Assembly (NCBI GenBank): GCA_032209605.1
Contig: JASFXZ010000010.1
Span: 6,841,385-6,905,384, forward strand
Reading direction: 5' to 3'
DNA length: 64,000 nucleotides
Source of the DNA: Mactromeris polynyma
Lineage: Eukaryota; Mollusca; Bivalvia; Venerida; Mactridae
Part shown: piece by piece, positions 50,101 to 58,604 of the stretch
How positions within the stretch are numbered: the stretch's first letter is position 1
How the letters are laid out: each line of letters opens with the position of its first letter
Program-made: the position numbers and the translations under genes
Notes under the pieces: generated by a model
Told to the model about the DNA's origin: nothing
The model's database searches: none
Seen by the model: only the letters and a program-made list of their open reading frames with translations

Positions 50101-53100
50101 CTTGCAGTTCATGATTTCATAGATTTTCACTTCAAGTTTTGTCTTTAACATGCTTATGTATTACTTTGACAATCTTGTTTCCTCACTTTTTGGGGTCTTG
50201 TGTGTTTTTTTTTGGAAAAATAGATAGGACAAATAATCTTCTGTTATTTATTTTTCCTTGGTCACATTTGTTAGGAGCGGCTAAGTTTTATACATAGCCT
50301 TTTGACAGTGCGCCGGCTTCCATTTTTGTTGTTTTAAGGCGTGTATCCATTATTCATAAATATCGATTTTATATCGATAATAGATCGACTTAAAAATATC
50401 GATGATGCTTCGATATCGTTTCTATCGATGACAGCTCCAGCTTCAAATATACACAAAATAAACAGAAAGCAAGATTTTCCTGCGAAGTATGAACACCACA
50501 GAAGACATGACTCAGGAATAAGGTATCAATGGTCAAAATATCATTCACTTGTAGATTCAAGTGTAGTGGGAGAGAGTATCAAGTACCACTCATTAAGTGA
50601 CGTCATTTCCAGAAAACGCCACATGTGACGTCACCATGTACTGACAGTAAGCAATATTTGCACCAAGTGGCCATATGAAAACGAACTACAGTTATGGAGT
50701 AAACATTGTTTACTGCTTACAAATAGTGACATTACATGTTGCGTTTTTCTTGAAATGACGTCACGTACAGAAGAGGTTGTAAATCCCATAGCAGCGATCA
50801 AATATACATAAAGCCATTAATAACGCAACCGAAAGTGTCTGCTTCAAAACATGACATAAACAAGAAATAATTCTATATTAATTCACCAACATAATTTCCT
50901 AAACTTATTCAATCATGAAATATGAATGATTGGTCCATAGTTTCAATATTTTGTGAACAACATTTTAAACATGGGTAACAATTCAAATCATAAGTAAATC
51001 ATAAAATTGTTGTAAGTCATCACCACGGGGAATTGTCCGGTGTTGGAATTAAGAAGACTTTCTTGGGTTTATGTGCCAGTCGCGAACATTTATTTTGTTT
51101 TAATCAGATGAATCGCTATGTTACAAGTTTAATAACATGTCTGTGCGAGTTCACGGCTTATGCAATAAGTAATGATGAACTATATTGAAACAGACTATAC
51201 TGTGTCTATGACTAATCACACTACGGAGTTATTCCAGTGTCCTACACAGTGATCTCCCCTTACAGGTCTCGGAGTTTCTGTAGTATAGCGTAATTGAATG
51301 ACCGACAGTCGTAACAATAATGCATCTTTTTATGTTGTACAACAAATCTTAACCTTCAGATTGCAACAAATATGCATACTTCAAGTTGCGCCGACCATCT
51401 TTTTTAAAGATATTTCTTGTTTATTTTTATTGCTATACTTTTGAAAAAAACTCGATAGCATATAAGCTATTACACTTTCTCTCCTTTTATAAAAATACTT
51501 TTTGATATTAAAAATACGTAACAGAATTGTGTGTGCATTTACCGGTATGTAAAGCATCATCAAAAGTCATTTTACATGTACAAATTTTATTATACAGTGT
51601 ATACAGTTAATCTATAAATGTGTATATTGATAAAATTGTCAAAACACATGCCTTGCGTTCAGTAAAGGCTATCAGTCCAAAACTTTACGAAACAGCGCGC
51701 AAGTTTTGCTATTGACCGGTGTTAGCGAAAAACGCTCCATATCACTCGCTATCGCAACTAGGAGGTAGTACGCGAATATTTGAGCCGAACACTGCGTTCA
51801 GTAAGGGCTAACAGTCGCTCACGTTTTGTTTTGTATCCCTGGCCCACCATATCACAATGACTGCACACGGGGAACCAAATTGCAAAATGAACACAGGGCT
51901 GGTTCCCTTCCTTTACTGTCTTTGAGGCAGGGATTCCGAATAAAAACGAGGCGGTCAATACACTTGTTCGGTCCTGAACATTGTGTGGGCTATCGTTCGC
52001 CGTAACTGAACGCAAGGCTGCACAGTGAGTGGGCTATCGTTCGCCGTAACTGAACGCAAGGCTGCACAGTGAGTGGGCTATCGTTCGCCGTAACTGAATG
52101 CAAGGCTGCACAGTGAGTGGGCTATCGTTCGCCGTAACTGAATGCAAGGCTGCACAGTGAGTGGGCTATCGTTCGCCGTAACTGAATGCAAGGCTGCACA
52201 GTGAGTGGGCTATCGTTCGCCGTAACTGAACGCAAGGCTGCACAGTGAGTGGGCTATCGTTCGCCGTAACTGAACGCAAGGCTGAACAGTGAGTGGGCTA
52301 TCGTTCGCCGTAACTGAACGCAAGGCTGCACAGTGAGTGGGCTATCGTTCGCCGTAACTGAACGCAAGGCTGAACAGTGAGTGGGCTATCGTTCGCCGTA
52401 ACTGAACGCAAGGCTGAACAGTGAGTGGGCTATCGTTCGCCGTAACTGAATGCAAGGCTGCACAGTGAGTGGGCTATCGTTCGCCGTAACTGAACGCAAG
52501 GCTGAACAGTGAGTGGGCTATCGTTCGCCGTAACTGAATGCAAGGCTGCACAGTGAGTGGGCTATCGTTCGCCGTAACTGAATGCAAGGCTACACAGTGA
52601 GTGGGCTATCGTTCGCCGTAACTGAACGCAAGGCTGAACAGTGAGTGGGCTATCGTTCGCCGTAACTGAACGCAAGGCTGAACAGTGAGTGGGCTATCGT
52701 TCGCCGTAACTGAACGCAAGGCTGAACAGTGAGTGGGCTATCGTTCGCCGTAACTGAACGCAAGGCTGAACAGTGAGTGGGCTATCGTTCGCCGTAACTG
52801 AATGCAAGGCTGAACAGTGAGTGGGCTATCGTTCGCCGTAACTGAATGCAAGGCTACACAGTGAGTGGGCTATCGTTCGCCGTAACTGAATGCAAGGCTG
52901 CACAGTGAGTGGGCTATCGTTCGCCGTAACTGAACGCAAGGCTGAACAGTGAGTGGGCTATCGTTCGCCGTAACTGAACGCAAGGCTGAACAGTGAGTGG
53001 GCTATCGTTCGCCGTAACTGAATGCAAGGCTGCACAGTGAGTGGGCTATCGTTCGCCGTAACTGAACGCAAGGCTGAACAGTGAGTGGGCTATCGTTCGC

Positions 53101-56100
53101 CGTAACTGAACGCAAGGGTGGCCCACCGTATCACAATGACTGCACACGAGGAACCAAATTACAAAATGATCACATGGCTGGTTCCCTGACTTTACTGTCT
53201 TTGAGGCTGGGAACCAGAACGAATACGAGGCGGTCAATACACTTGATAGGTCCTGAACAGTGAGCGGACTATCGTTCGCCGTAACTGAACGCAAGGCTGT
53301 TTAGCTTCACGCACGAGAGCATTTCCTTACCTTAATTGACGTGGATCGATCCTGAAAGTTCATACACCTGTCCGCGGTCAATGTAACAGCACTATACACT
53401 ATACTATAGACCGATCTATGTCAATTAAGGTAAACAAATGCACACGTGTTAAACTATAATGGATGTTTGACAAAACACTATTGCGACTTTCCCCGTCAAG
53501 CACACGGAAAAGCACGAACAACCATGAACACCCATTTTGAAATGAATTGGATCAGTTACGGATAACAGTCGCGAACGCATTGTATTGTATCCCTTGCCCA
53601 CCGTATCACATTGACTGCACACGGGGAACCAAATAGCAAAACGTATCGAAACGTGAGCCGCAAATACCTTTACAGAACGCAGGGCAGGTAAAATATTCAT
53701 ACGTTCTTGGTTAATAAAACCACACTATAACAACTGCAAATAAATGGTCATAATTCGATTACCGTCTCTGTATAGTCCGGAGCAAGATGTCTCTCAATTT
53801 CCGCGCAGTAATTCGGGTTTGAAAAAGACAAGGAAGATCCTGCTGTACATGTGATAGTATCTCCGAGGGCAAATACCAACTCAGTCAGGGATACGAGTAG
53901 CTCAATCTTCGAACCTGTGTACAAATCGGATATTGTTTTAGTGAAAAATAAGTCACCAACAATCATTTGCGTACTAATAGCTAGAAATACAGAAACATGG
54001 GATTTATCAATTGACTTCATAAATTATGTGCAGCGAACACCCTGTTGCATTAACCATGGTCCGTTTAAACTAACCAACTTTCTATGATTCCATCCGTAGA
54101 GTTTCTCCAAGTAGTGTAAGGTGGGACAAAGCGCCCATATTAAGCAATAGTTTACGATACAATAATAACCATCAGTTCGACATAACTGGCTATGCATGCA
54201 AGTTTGCCCGAAACCTATACATTTATAACATATTTAACGCGAGATACACAACGAGATAAATCGCAATAAAGTGAACATAACTTGATTGATTTTTGCCTTT
54301 TTGCAAATGTATGGAGCAAAACGCTTTTTGTTAAGGGGCAATAACCTCTAAACATTATAAATTCATAAATAATTTCTGGTAAAATGTAGTACAATTTCGC
54401 TATCATGTAAGCACTGCATAAATACCGTCAAACAAACGCACGAATGGCAAAAATCGAGAATACAAGGTGTATGAGGCAATACTAAAATATTAACTTATCA
54501 GCGTTAACACAAAATAGTGTAAAATTACAAATATGAGAATTTAAAAACATGTTTAAATTTTTCCCGGTATTCACTACTGCGTAAGACGTCACAAAAAGAA
54601 TATCGCGCGGCACGGTTAATCTAACGATGTCAGAATGTTTACGCGTAGGCCTTTTACCTCTAATGGGTATTTTGCCCCCACCTTACCCTACGTGGTATTA
54701 ACTACACCCTCACACGTTAGACTAAAATTAAACTAATTTACTTTCATATTCAAGTAAGACTTGGTAACACAACGCAAAGTGATAATGATGATTAATTATT
54801 TTTAAAGTAGGTAAAACTGACTAACGTGTACCAACCTGCAGTATTGACCCCATCTGGGAAAGTCACGGTAAAATCCATGGTTGCAGCCTCACCTGGACGC
54901 ATTTCAGTGAAACCTTCTATCGAAGACATGTCTACAGCTACTTCTGTTTGTGCCAGAACTACATACGACGAAAGATAAGGAACTTATATTAAGAAATTAA
55001 AAACGTTAATATGTTTGAATATATAAAATTTCGTCAAATAGATTTATTAGTGTGTTGAAGAGTATATATATTATACAGTTTCAAAGCGGAAACCCGTCGT
55101 TTTGTATTTTGAGAATCGTCATGCATCTGCATCGATGAACGTAATTTCGACATATCTGAGCAAAATTGAGTTATTAATATTTCTGAATGCAGGAATATTT
55201 GTAGGTCACTACAAAACAAAATTTATTGCATAACAACATAAATTTAGGGAATAACAACACCAACAATATAACAATATCATCAAGACTAGATGTACCAACA
55301 TATCTGAGATTCATAAATTTAATACAGCAAATATGTTTTGAGATACACTAATACTTTACAAATAAATGTATATGATTTTTTTCCATAAGAAAAGGGACCG
55401 TCTCAATGTTTACCGATAATTGTTTTGCTTCTGCTCGCCGTTAAATCATAAATCTTTTACTGAAATGTTTCAACAAGCTGTTGCAATTAATGTGAAAAAC
55501 ATGACATCATCTTCATTGCATTTTTCTCAGAAACGAGGCTCAGTGCATTTTGGCCAAAAATCTCAGAGACTGCCATATGTTGATGTATTCTGACGCTTTT
55601 AGAAACTAGTGAAATAGTACTGGCAAGTTAGCACTTTTGAGTAGAATATTTGAATTTCAGTTCAGAGATAACAACAAATATTTCCGGACAAATCTCAGTA
55701 ACACAGAAATTAAACTTTATACTTGTCGTTTCATGCATTTTCGACTAATTCAAAACTTCTAAATGTCAGCAAAAAGAAAGATCGCGACGTTATAAGTACA
55801 GATAAATCTGTACACATATGAGAGTTGTTGTTCTTGTTGATAGTTGTGTTGATTTTGTTGTTGGCAATGTGTTGATATTGGTGTTGTTAGTGGTGGTAGT
55901 GTTGTTGTAAGTGGTGGAAGTGTTGTTGTTGTTAGTTGTTGTAGTGTTGTTGTTGATAGAGGTGGAAGTGTTGTTGTTGTAAGTGGCGATAGTGTTGTTG
56001 TTATAAGTTGTGGTAGTGTTGTTGTTGATAGTGGTGGTAGTGTTGTTGTTGTTAGTGGTGGTATTGTTGTTATTGTAAGTTGTGGTAGTGTTGTTGTTGT

Positions 56101-58555
56101 TAGTGGTGGTATTGTTGTTATTGTAAGTTGTGGTAGTGTTGTTGTTGTAAATGGTGATAGTGTTGTTGTTGTAAGTGGTGATAGTGTTGTTGTTGTTAAA
56201 TAAGATATTGTTGTTGTTGTTAGTGGTGATATTGTTGAAGTTGTTAGTGGTGATAGTGTTGTTGTTGTTAACTGTGATAGTGTTGTTGTTGTAAGTGGTG
56301 ATAGTGTTGTCGTTGTAAGTGGTGGAGGGTTATTGTTGTTAGTTGTGGTAGTGTTGTCGTTGTAAGTGGTGGAGGGTTATTGTTGTTAGTGGTGATAGTG
56401 TTGTTGTTGTTAGTTGTGGTAGTGTTTCTGTTTTAAGTGGTGATAGTGTTGTTATTGTAAGTGGTGGTAGTGTTGTTATTGATAGTGGTGGTAGTGTGGT
56501 TGTTGCTGTTTGTGATGATGGTGATAACACAAAGACCATCAACGGAGCAAATGAAAAAAAAAAGATGGATTCGTTAACTTTGTCGTAAATTTTTAACTGG
56601 TGATATTTAACTTATCAATTTCTATATGTAAACAAATGACATTCCTTTCAAAGAACTATACATCAATGAATTCACCGTGTCTATAGTGCTGTACGATTGA
56701 CCGCTAACAGGACAATTGAGGTAGAAAATGTTCTCGTGTGTAATCTATAACTGCTGTTTGGTTTACTTTTCTCAAAACACAACAGCGGCTTGTCTCCGTT
56801 AAGCTTACGGACAAACATAATCATTTCGATACACCTATTTTGAAATGTAATGGTCCAGGTAATATATATTCATTCGTTCGCTGTTAATGAAACAGCACTA
56901 TACTTTTAAATATTTACGTTTGGTAAATTCTCATTTTAATAATTAGTAATATGTGCAAGATGAAGTTTAAATAAAAAGTCTACAACAGACAAAAAAAATA
57001 TGAGCTGTATGTTACTCTTATGTAGAAATTATTGATGCAATTTTCCATAATACTAGATTAAAATATTGAACCATCATGTATATGCTATTATAGCAGTCAT
57101 GGTTGACTAGATTCGGTGGATTTACTTCATCACTTATTGATAGCATCGGTATTTTGTGACGTTTGAAATTGTTTTCAAAATATCGATTATCGAGACAGTC
57201 TATAATTGAAAGTGAAATTGAAATCTACTCAACTTTTGACGACGTCATCAATTATTGGGTATATACGTATATGCATTATTTATGGGTTAAAATCAGCTTT
57301 TCAATCTCTGCGCTTACAAACTGGAGTCTCCCACTTACATTTAACTCGATTTAAACTATAAATATAATTTAACACTCGCTTGTAATTTTAAGTAGTTTTG
57401 TCTCTTTAAGTACGTTGCACTCAAACATTTTATTCAAAGAAGAAGAAATACAAGTGAGGATGTCTGAAATCAAAGACCTAAACACCTAGGTATTTGCTGT
57501 AATCGAACTAACTAATAGAATCGCCGTCCAATTTTTAAAATCGGTAAAGGTTGTTTTTTTCCCGAAATGTATAAGGATTTTCGCATGTTGGGTAATAATC
57601 AAAAACGACTGTTGCATTCAAAATGTACATTTGTCATAAAATGATAAACAACAGATCAGATTTTTTGAGTTTTCATTTTCAGCAAAGTCAAAGCAAACTC
57701 TGACAGATGACAGCGTTATATTTAAATAACCGGTAACGAAATTTAATTAAATTTATAGCTTTTGTTTCAAAAGTCCGCTTTAAATTGTAAACTTCCTCAA
57801 ATTCAAAACAAAAATCAATTTTACACTACGCAGTAACGATTCTCGATACTCGTTATTTGGTCTGATGTTGAAATTAATAATGAGTTTGATATTTCAATAT
57901 CATATCAATCGACAGACAATTGTATTTTCATTTACTATGCATCAGAATACGGTTACTGAACAAATACGAGGATATGGGATATCATTTCGTGTTTGCAGAT
58001 GAAAGTTTATTGACAAGTATTTTCCTCGTTGTTATCAGTTCGTACAAAATAAACTAAGGATAACTTTTATAACTAAACTTTCTACATTTAATGCTTGCAA
58101 TGCCTTCTGTCCTGCATTGACTTACTGTCTTATCAATTTAATCGAATCACCATTACGACAATTGGTATGTTATATAATAATGAGTGTGGTCGTTCAACAA
58201 TTAGCATAACTAATTAATTAAATTAAGGTCTTCTTTTGCCTCAATACACAATTAGTGAAGAATACTGTTACATAATCCATATTGTACACAACAACAAAAT
58301 ATGAATAAAATCACTAAAATACATGATAAGTACAATCAATCAAATACGGGGAAAACTAAGTAATCCATTAGTACGTTGGTCACTTTGAATGCTTTATTTA
58401 GGTACAATGGTATTGTATTTCTATACTAACAGAAGCAAGGTAAGATTTAAATTACTTTTTGACACAGTATGGTACACAAATGTAAAACAAAATTATGACA
58501 ATGAACAAAACTCACCGGCACCGATCAAATACCCAATACAGAGAATCCAAATCAT
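31901..58555 (-). CDS. Gene D: large secreted multi-repeat protein (16 exons)
   Basis: Exons: 58555-58516, 54958-54836, 53980-53763, 49429-49202, 48941-48638, 46298-46111, 44318-44156, 42046-41754, 40444-40191, 39650-39498, 39432-39275, 38373-38139, 37651-37529, 35723-35591, 34298-34045 and 32131-31901. Junction phases match throughout, and the total closes in frame if one base is restored in exon 10, giving about 1032 aa. MIWILCIGYLIGAVLA is the signal peptide. The body is a series of diverged beta-rich segments, each with an alternating hydrophobic strand such as LVITYEAVY or LVFQADVMV, often an IW pair, then a TVTFPDG / LTVTVPPG strand. These recall DUF11 or CARDB-like extracellular repeats, a resemblance rather than an assignment. 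No transmembrane helix is seen, so an extracellular matrix or secreted role is inferred. Weakest points are the donors of exons 11 (GTGTGG) and 15 (GTTCGA). Confidence 0.78.
32193..33535. repeat. 32-bp minisatellite in gene D intron 15
   Basis: About 40 copies of a 32-bp unit built on ATCAATCTTAGAATGCAATG then TAGAGATTTTAT. The left half is homogeneous. The right half holds subtypes (AATAAAGTAATTATAT, TCATTTTTAAGAGGAACT) and an internal duplicated block, so the array grew by multi-unit duplications. Confidence 0.92.
34045..34298 (-). CDS. Gene D exon 15
   Basis: Acceptor TTCTGTTGTAG above 34298. Encodes ATEFHGDASLTAVLQQNMML, DVNTCMDLPTSSSVL, ILPYLNVTGTGQFSVYVTGQ and GGAQVTK. The donor GTTCGA (34044-34039) is weak. 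Otherwise a TGA at 34035-34033 ends the protein three residues later and exon 16 would be separate. Confidence 0.72.
34479..34600. repeat. Half copy of the CRE-bearing palindromic element
   Basis: GTGACGTCATTTCAAGAAAA, CATGTGATGTCAC and GGAAACAATATTTACTC match the left arm of 35880-36106. The mirrored right arm is absent. Confidence 0.55.
34944..35220. repeat. 39-bp minisatellite in gene D intron 14
   Basis: Seven copies of a 39-bp unit containing ATCCTAGGCCCTGATTGGTT then GTCTGACATT, with only single-base variants. Open in several frames because 39 is divisible by three; not an exon. Confidence 0.93.
35591..35723 (-). CDS. Gene D exon 14
   Basis: Acceptor TATAATTGTAG above 35723, donor GTAAGA at 35590-35585, phase 0 to 1, exactly what exons 13 and 15 require. 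Encodes FQPYTVVPGSATNMYLDTPL, RYLRIVNTNGGCSFSFTPIT. This region was found by looking for the missing phase. Confidence 0.68.
35880..36106. repeat. Palindromic element with TGACGTCA in both arms
   Basis: The left arm TGAGCGC...GAACTTCTTCT...TGACGTCATTTC is mirrored by the right arm GAAATGACGTCA...AGAAGAGGTT...GCGCTCAAA. Full CRE octamers lie at 35919-35926 and 36058-36065. It lies in gene D intron 13. Confidence 0.6.
36797..37130. repeat. Dispersed repeat copy 2
   Basis: Same orientation as 28885-29265 with small deletions. It lies in gene D intron 13. No coding content. Confidence 0.6.
37188..37352. repeat. 33-bp minisatellite in gene D intron 13
   Basis: Five copies of a 33-bp unit around ATACCCATCACGATGTAATA then CGGAAAACACA, nearly identical. 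Confidence 0.93.
37529..37651 (-). CDS. Gene D exon 13
   Basis: Acceptor TTTCATGTAG above 37651, donor GTAAGT at 37528-37523, phase 0 to 0. Encodes TDFADVKYVSGFTLPADVEW, then KVQWSSNNSHYHDFEYD. Short (41 codons); found by phase and splice sites only. Confidence 0.72.
38139..38373 (-). CDS. Gene D exon 12
   Basis: Acceptor AAATTGCAG above 38373, donor GTGAGG at 38138-38133, phase 2 to 0. Encodes SGSPPGTNDRAVAHIPLLCN, IELVDSVDEDIFIIEMKVQI, VVDFALGMQYTTNQIFAVTC and PIDISIP. Confidence 0.8.
38498..38812. repeat. GGCGC-ended dispersed element, copy 1
   Basis: Starts TTTTCGGCGCTGCCGTACCA and ends TTGCGCCGACCATCTTTTTT, so the ends carry short inverted GGCGC/GCGCC repeats. Shares long stretches with 44345-44615 (TTTGCATATCAGTGTTGTGT, GAGTGACCAGCAATCGTAAC). 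Confidence 0.6.
39275..39432 (-). CDS. Gene D exon 11
   Basis: Acceptor AAATAACAG above 39432, donor GTGTGG at 39274-39269 (weak), phase 0 to 2. Encodes DEDSKSRHYLDIRSVLGGNI, DILMFTSTTDHEKVLHVAET and NDLNFK. It resembles the middle of exon 5 in length and strand pattern. Confidence 0.65.
39498..39650 (-). CDS. Gene D exon 10, carrying an apparent 1-base deletion
   Basis: Acceptor CTTACAAAG above 39650 gives the phase 2 needed after exon 9. The frame reads FIAKSVNIRLQMSGSDVRDY and then C-P-F before TGA. One frame over, from the CCC/TTTT run at 39581-39588, the text continues FNYTANTGMVHTFTLALAGS up to donor GTGCGT (39497-39492), which gives the phase 0 that exon 11 needs. One missing base in that homopolymer accounts for both halves. 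Either an assembly or sequencing error, a null allele, or early pseudogenisation. Confidence 0.6.
39725..39980. repeat. MITE-like element, ATTAAAAACGCAAC family
   Basis: Left end TATACTTAACACCATTAAAA followed by ACGCAAC; right end GTTGAGTTTTTAATGACATT then AAGTATA, a clear inverted terminal repeat of about 28 bp. Intron 9 of gene D. Confidence 0.65.
40191..40444 (-). CDS. Gene D exon 9
   Basis: Acceptor TTCTTTTTCAG above 40444, donor GTATGC at 40190-40185, phase 0 to 2. Encodes TDLVYDFDVQHGCGSNPFQA, VAKFVMTITTQ, LEFPIPEDL and VTFVGANVACVKYGPLNITL. Confidence 0.82.
41754..42046 (-). CDS. Gene D exon 8
   Basis: Acceptor CTTTCTTCAG above 42046, donor GTAAGT at 41753-41748, phase 1 to 0. Encodes VNVNSTGNNIPCDPTDSMVV, ARVVITISNHGL, VVMSIYFQMMTHVTSGETFT and HTFSVDSAAAYD. 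Confidence 0.82.
43214..43823. repeat. 54-bp minisatellite of identical units, gene D intron 7
   Basis: About eleven copies of a 54-bp unit with AGCTAAAAGCCTATATCTAT and GAGGTGAAGTGCCATCGAAC. Reading by eye I see no differences between full units, so the array is very young or actively homogenised. It leaves an open plus-strand frame of 18-residue repeats that I regard as non-coding. Confidence 0.95.
44156..44318 (-). CDS. Gene D exon 7
   Basis: Acceptor TTGTTTCAG above 44318, donor GTAAGC at 44155-44150, phase 0 to 1. Encodes FTSVIHDGLSSIAPGFPGGV, ILTVTVPPGSDEYTVHISTS and SNGLSILA, equivalent to the start of exon 5. Confidence 0.82.
44345..44615. repeat. GGCGC-ended dispersed element, copy 2 (5'-truncated)
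   Basis: Starts at the TTTGCATATCAGTGTTGTGT word and ends TTGCGCCGACCATCTCTTTT. It lies directly upstream of gene D exon 7's acceptor, so the insertion is within about 30 bp of a splice site. Confidence 0.6.
45043..45222. repeat. Inverted-repeat element with GTAAACCCTC / AAGACCACC ends
   Basis: Left GTAAAACCTCACTTAAAGAC, right GTCTTATTATTGAGGGTTTA then CTGTA; internal AAGACCACCTCAATATTAAG repeats. Typical of a small Tc1-like MITE. In intron 6 of gene D. Confidence 0.6.
45640..46060. repeat. Cryptic repeat rich in AAACCC / GGGTTT words
   Basis: About 420 bp with many short inverted words (AAACCCGGGTTTT, TTAAAAAACCCGTTTAAAAC, GCGGGTTTTAAAACCCC, TGGGTTTTTTCTGAGTTAA). It has no fixed period. 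Possibly a decayed palindromic transposon. Ends about 50 bp from the exon 6 donor. Confidence 0.45.
46111..46298 (-). CDS. Gene D exon 6
   Basis: Acceptor TTTTTTCTTCCAG above 46298, donor GTAATT at 46110-46105, phase 1 to 0. Encodes NNLVFQADVMVANSSIPAGE, NILLGFAVILDSTEIWVSST and TADGTFGTT. It aligns with the second half of exon 4 (LVFQADV / LVITYEAV, TEIWV / AYIWI). It is easy to miss because it has no upstream Met. Confidence 0.78.
47168..47221. repeat. 54-bp mini-palindrome of the GGCGC-ended family
   Basis: TTCGGCGCAGCTGTAC and GTACGACTGCGCCGAA form near-perfect 16-bp inverted ends around 20 bases. The left end resembles the start of 38498-38812. Confidence 0.6.
48638..48941 (-). CDS. Gene D exon 5
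   Basis: Acceptor TTCTCTTGCAG above 48941, donor GTATGC at 48637-48632, phase 0 to 1. Encodes ADLGTPTFSVQP, LVEMTVGLPYPVANMTVEVV, LNDTNCALVVEKL and SLSLHIGRIVNRG. The largest repeat-bearing exon of the gene (101 codons). Confidence 0.82.
49202..49429 (-). CDS. Gene D exon 4
   Basis: Acceptor CTATTTCAG above 49429, donor GTTAGT at 49201-49196, phase 0 to 0. Encodes HRAVIDLGTVSSASG, NTLVITYEAVYI, EYAISAGVEYDSGAYIWIAQ and VLVTLKDLN. The IDLG-V-S / LVITYEA / IWxA pattern recurs in exons 5-6. Confidence 0.8.
50575..50800. repeat. Palindromic element with three TGACGTCA octamers
   Basis: Octamers at 50598-50605, 50626-50633 and 50756-50763. Left arm GTGACGTCATTTCCAGAAAA, CGCCACATGTGACGTCAC; right arm its diverged complement (TTTTTCTTGAAATGACGTCA). 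Intron 3 of gene D. Confidence 0.65.
50805..51000. repeat. MITE-like element, ATTAAAAACGCAAC family, inverted copy
   Basis: GCCATTAATAACGCAACC, then GCTTCAAAACATGA, ATTCACCAACATAATTTCCT and GATTGGTCCATA follow the reverse complement of 39725-39980 in order. It abuts the CRE-bearing palindrome. Confidence 0.55.
51290..51415. repeat. GGCGC-ended dispersed element, copy 3 (3' part)
   Basis: ATGTTGTACAACAAATCTTA, ACCTTCA and GTTGCGCCGACCATCTTTTT match the right end of 38498-38812. The rest is missing. Confidence 0.5.
51985..53115. repeat. 44-bp satellite array in gene D intron 3
   Basis: About 25 copies of GTGAGTGGGCTATCGTTCGC then CGTAACTGAACGCAAGGCTGCACA. Variation is confined mainly to two sites: AACGC/AATGC, and CTGCAC/CTGAAC/CTACAC. 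GC content is visibly higher than the surroundings. The unit also occurs once at the right end of the flanking dispersed repeat (53255-53299). Confidence 0.95.
53327..53436. repeat. Short inverted-repeat element
   Basis: TACCTTAATTGACGTGGATC is mirrored by GACCGATCTATGTCAATTAA then GGTA, about 70 bp apart. Small fold-back element next to the satellite region. Confidence 0.6.
53763..53980 (-). CDS. Gene D exon 3
   Basis: Acceptor ATTTCTAG above 53980, donor GTAATC at 53762-53757, phase 1 to 0. Encodes KIELLVSLTELVFALGDTIT, CTAGSSLSFSNPNYCAEI and APDYTET. It has two Cys and alternating hydrophobic strands. Confidence 0.72.
54836..54958 (-). CDS. Gene D exon 2
   Basis: Acceptor CGTATGTAG above 54958, donor GTTGGT at 54835-54830, phase 1 to 1. 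Encodes VLAQTEVAVDMSSIEGF, then MRPGEAATMDFTVTFPDGVN. The PGE-TMDFTVTFPDG strand pair is the clearest sign of the extracellular repeat fold in this gene. Confidence 0.78.
55822..56530. repeat. GTT-rich minisatellite in gene D intron 1
   Basis: Irregular units of about 24 bp such as GTTGTTGTTAGTGGTGGTAG. The minus strand reads as Thr/Leu/Pro-rich text but with stops, so it is not a mucin exon. Composition resembles the mucin-coding array of gene B at 7340-8080. Confidence 0.85.
58516..58555 (-). CDS. Gene D exon 1: signal peptide
   Basis: ATG at 58555 encodes MIWILCIGYLIGA plus one base, then donor GTGAGT at 58515-58510. Joined to exon 2 it reads through VLA-QTEV, an ideal signal-peptidase site after VLA. 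Only 40 bases of coding sequence. Confidence 0.75.
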
Positions 58556-58604
58556 AGTTGTTGAATCTTCTATCGTCCGTCTGGGTATGGAGGGATTACG
58601 TCTG

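Larger units (their letters stand above)
51830..53690. repeat. Dispersed repeat in three partial copies around the 44-bp satellite
   Basis: The segment starting GCCCACC(A/G)TATCACAATG, with GACTGCACACGGGGAACCAA and GAGGCGGTCAATACACTTG, occurs at 51840-51985, 53117-53255 and (first part only) 53593-53655. The first two flank the satellite on either side. All three leave similar open frames on the minus strand, which reflect shared origin, not exons. Confidence 0.6.

Noticed and set aside
51758..52015. Similar minus-strand frames here and at 53046-53294 and 53449-53700 as duplicated exons
   Set aside because: They are copies of one dispersed repeat around the satellite; their phases do not fit gene D and they lack splice sites.
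55822..56530. Thr/Pro/Leu-rich minus-strand text as a second mucin exon
   Set aside because: Interrupted by stops and lacking acceptor/donor pairs in the phase gene D needs; better seen as an intronic microsatellite.
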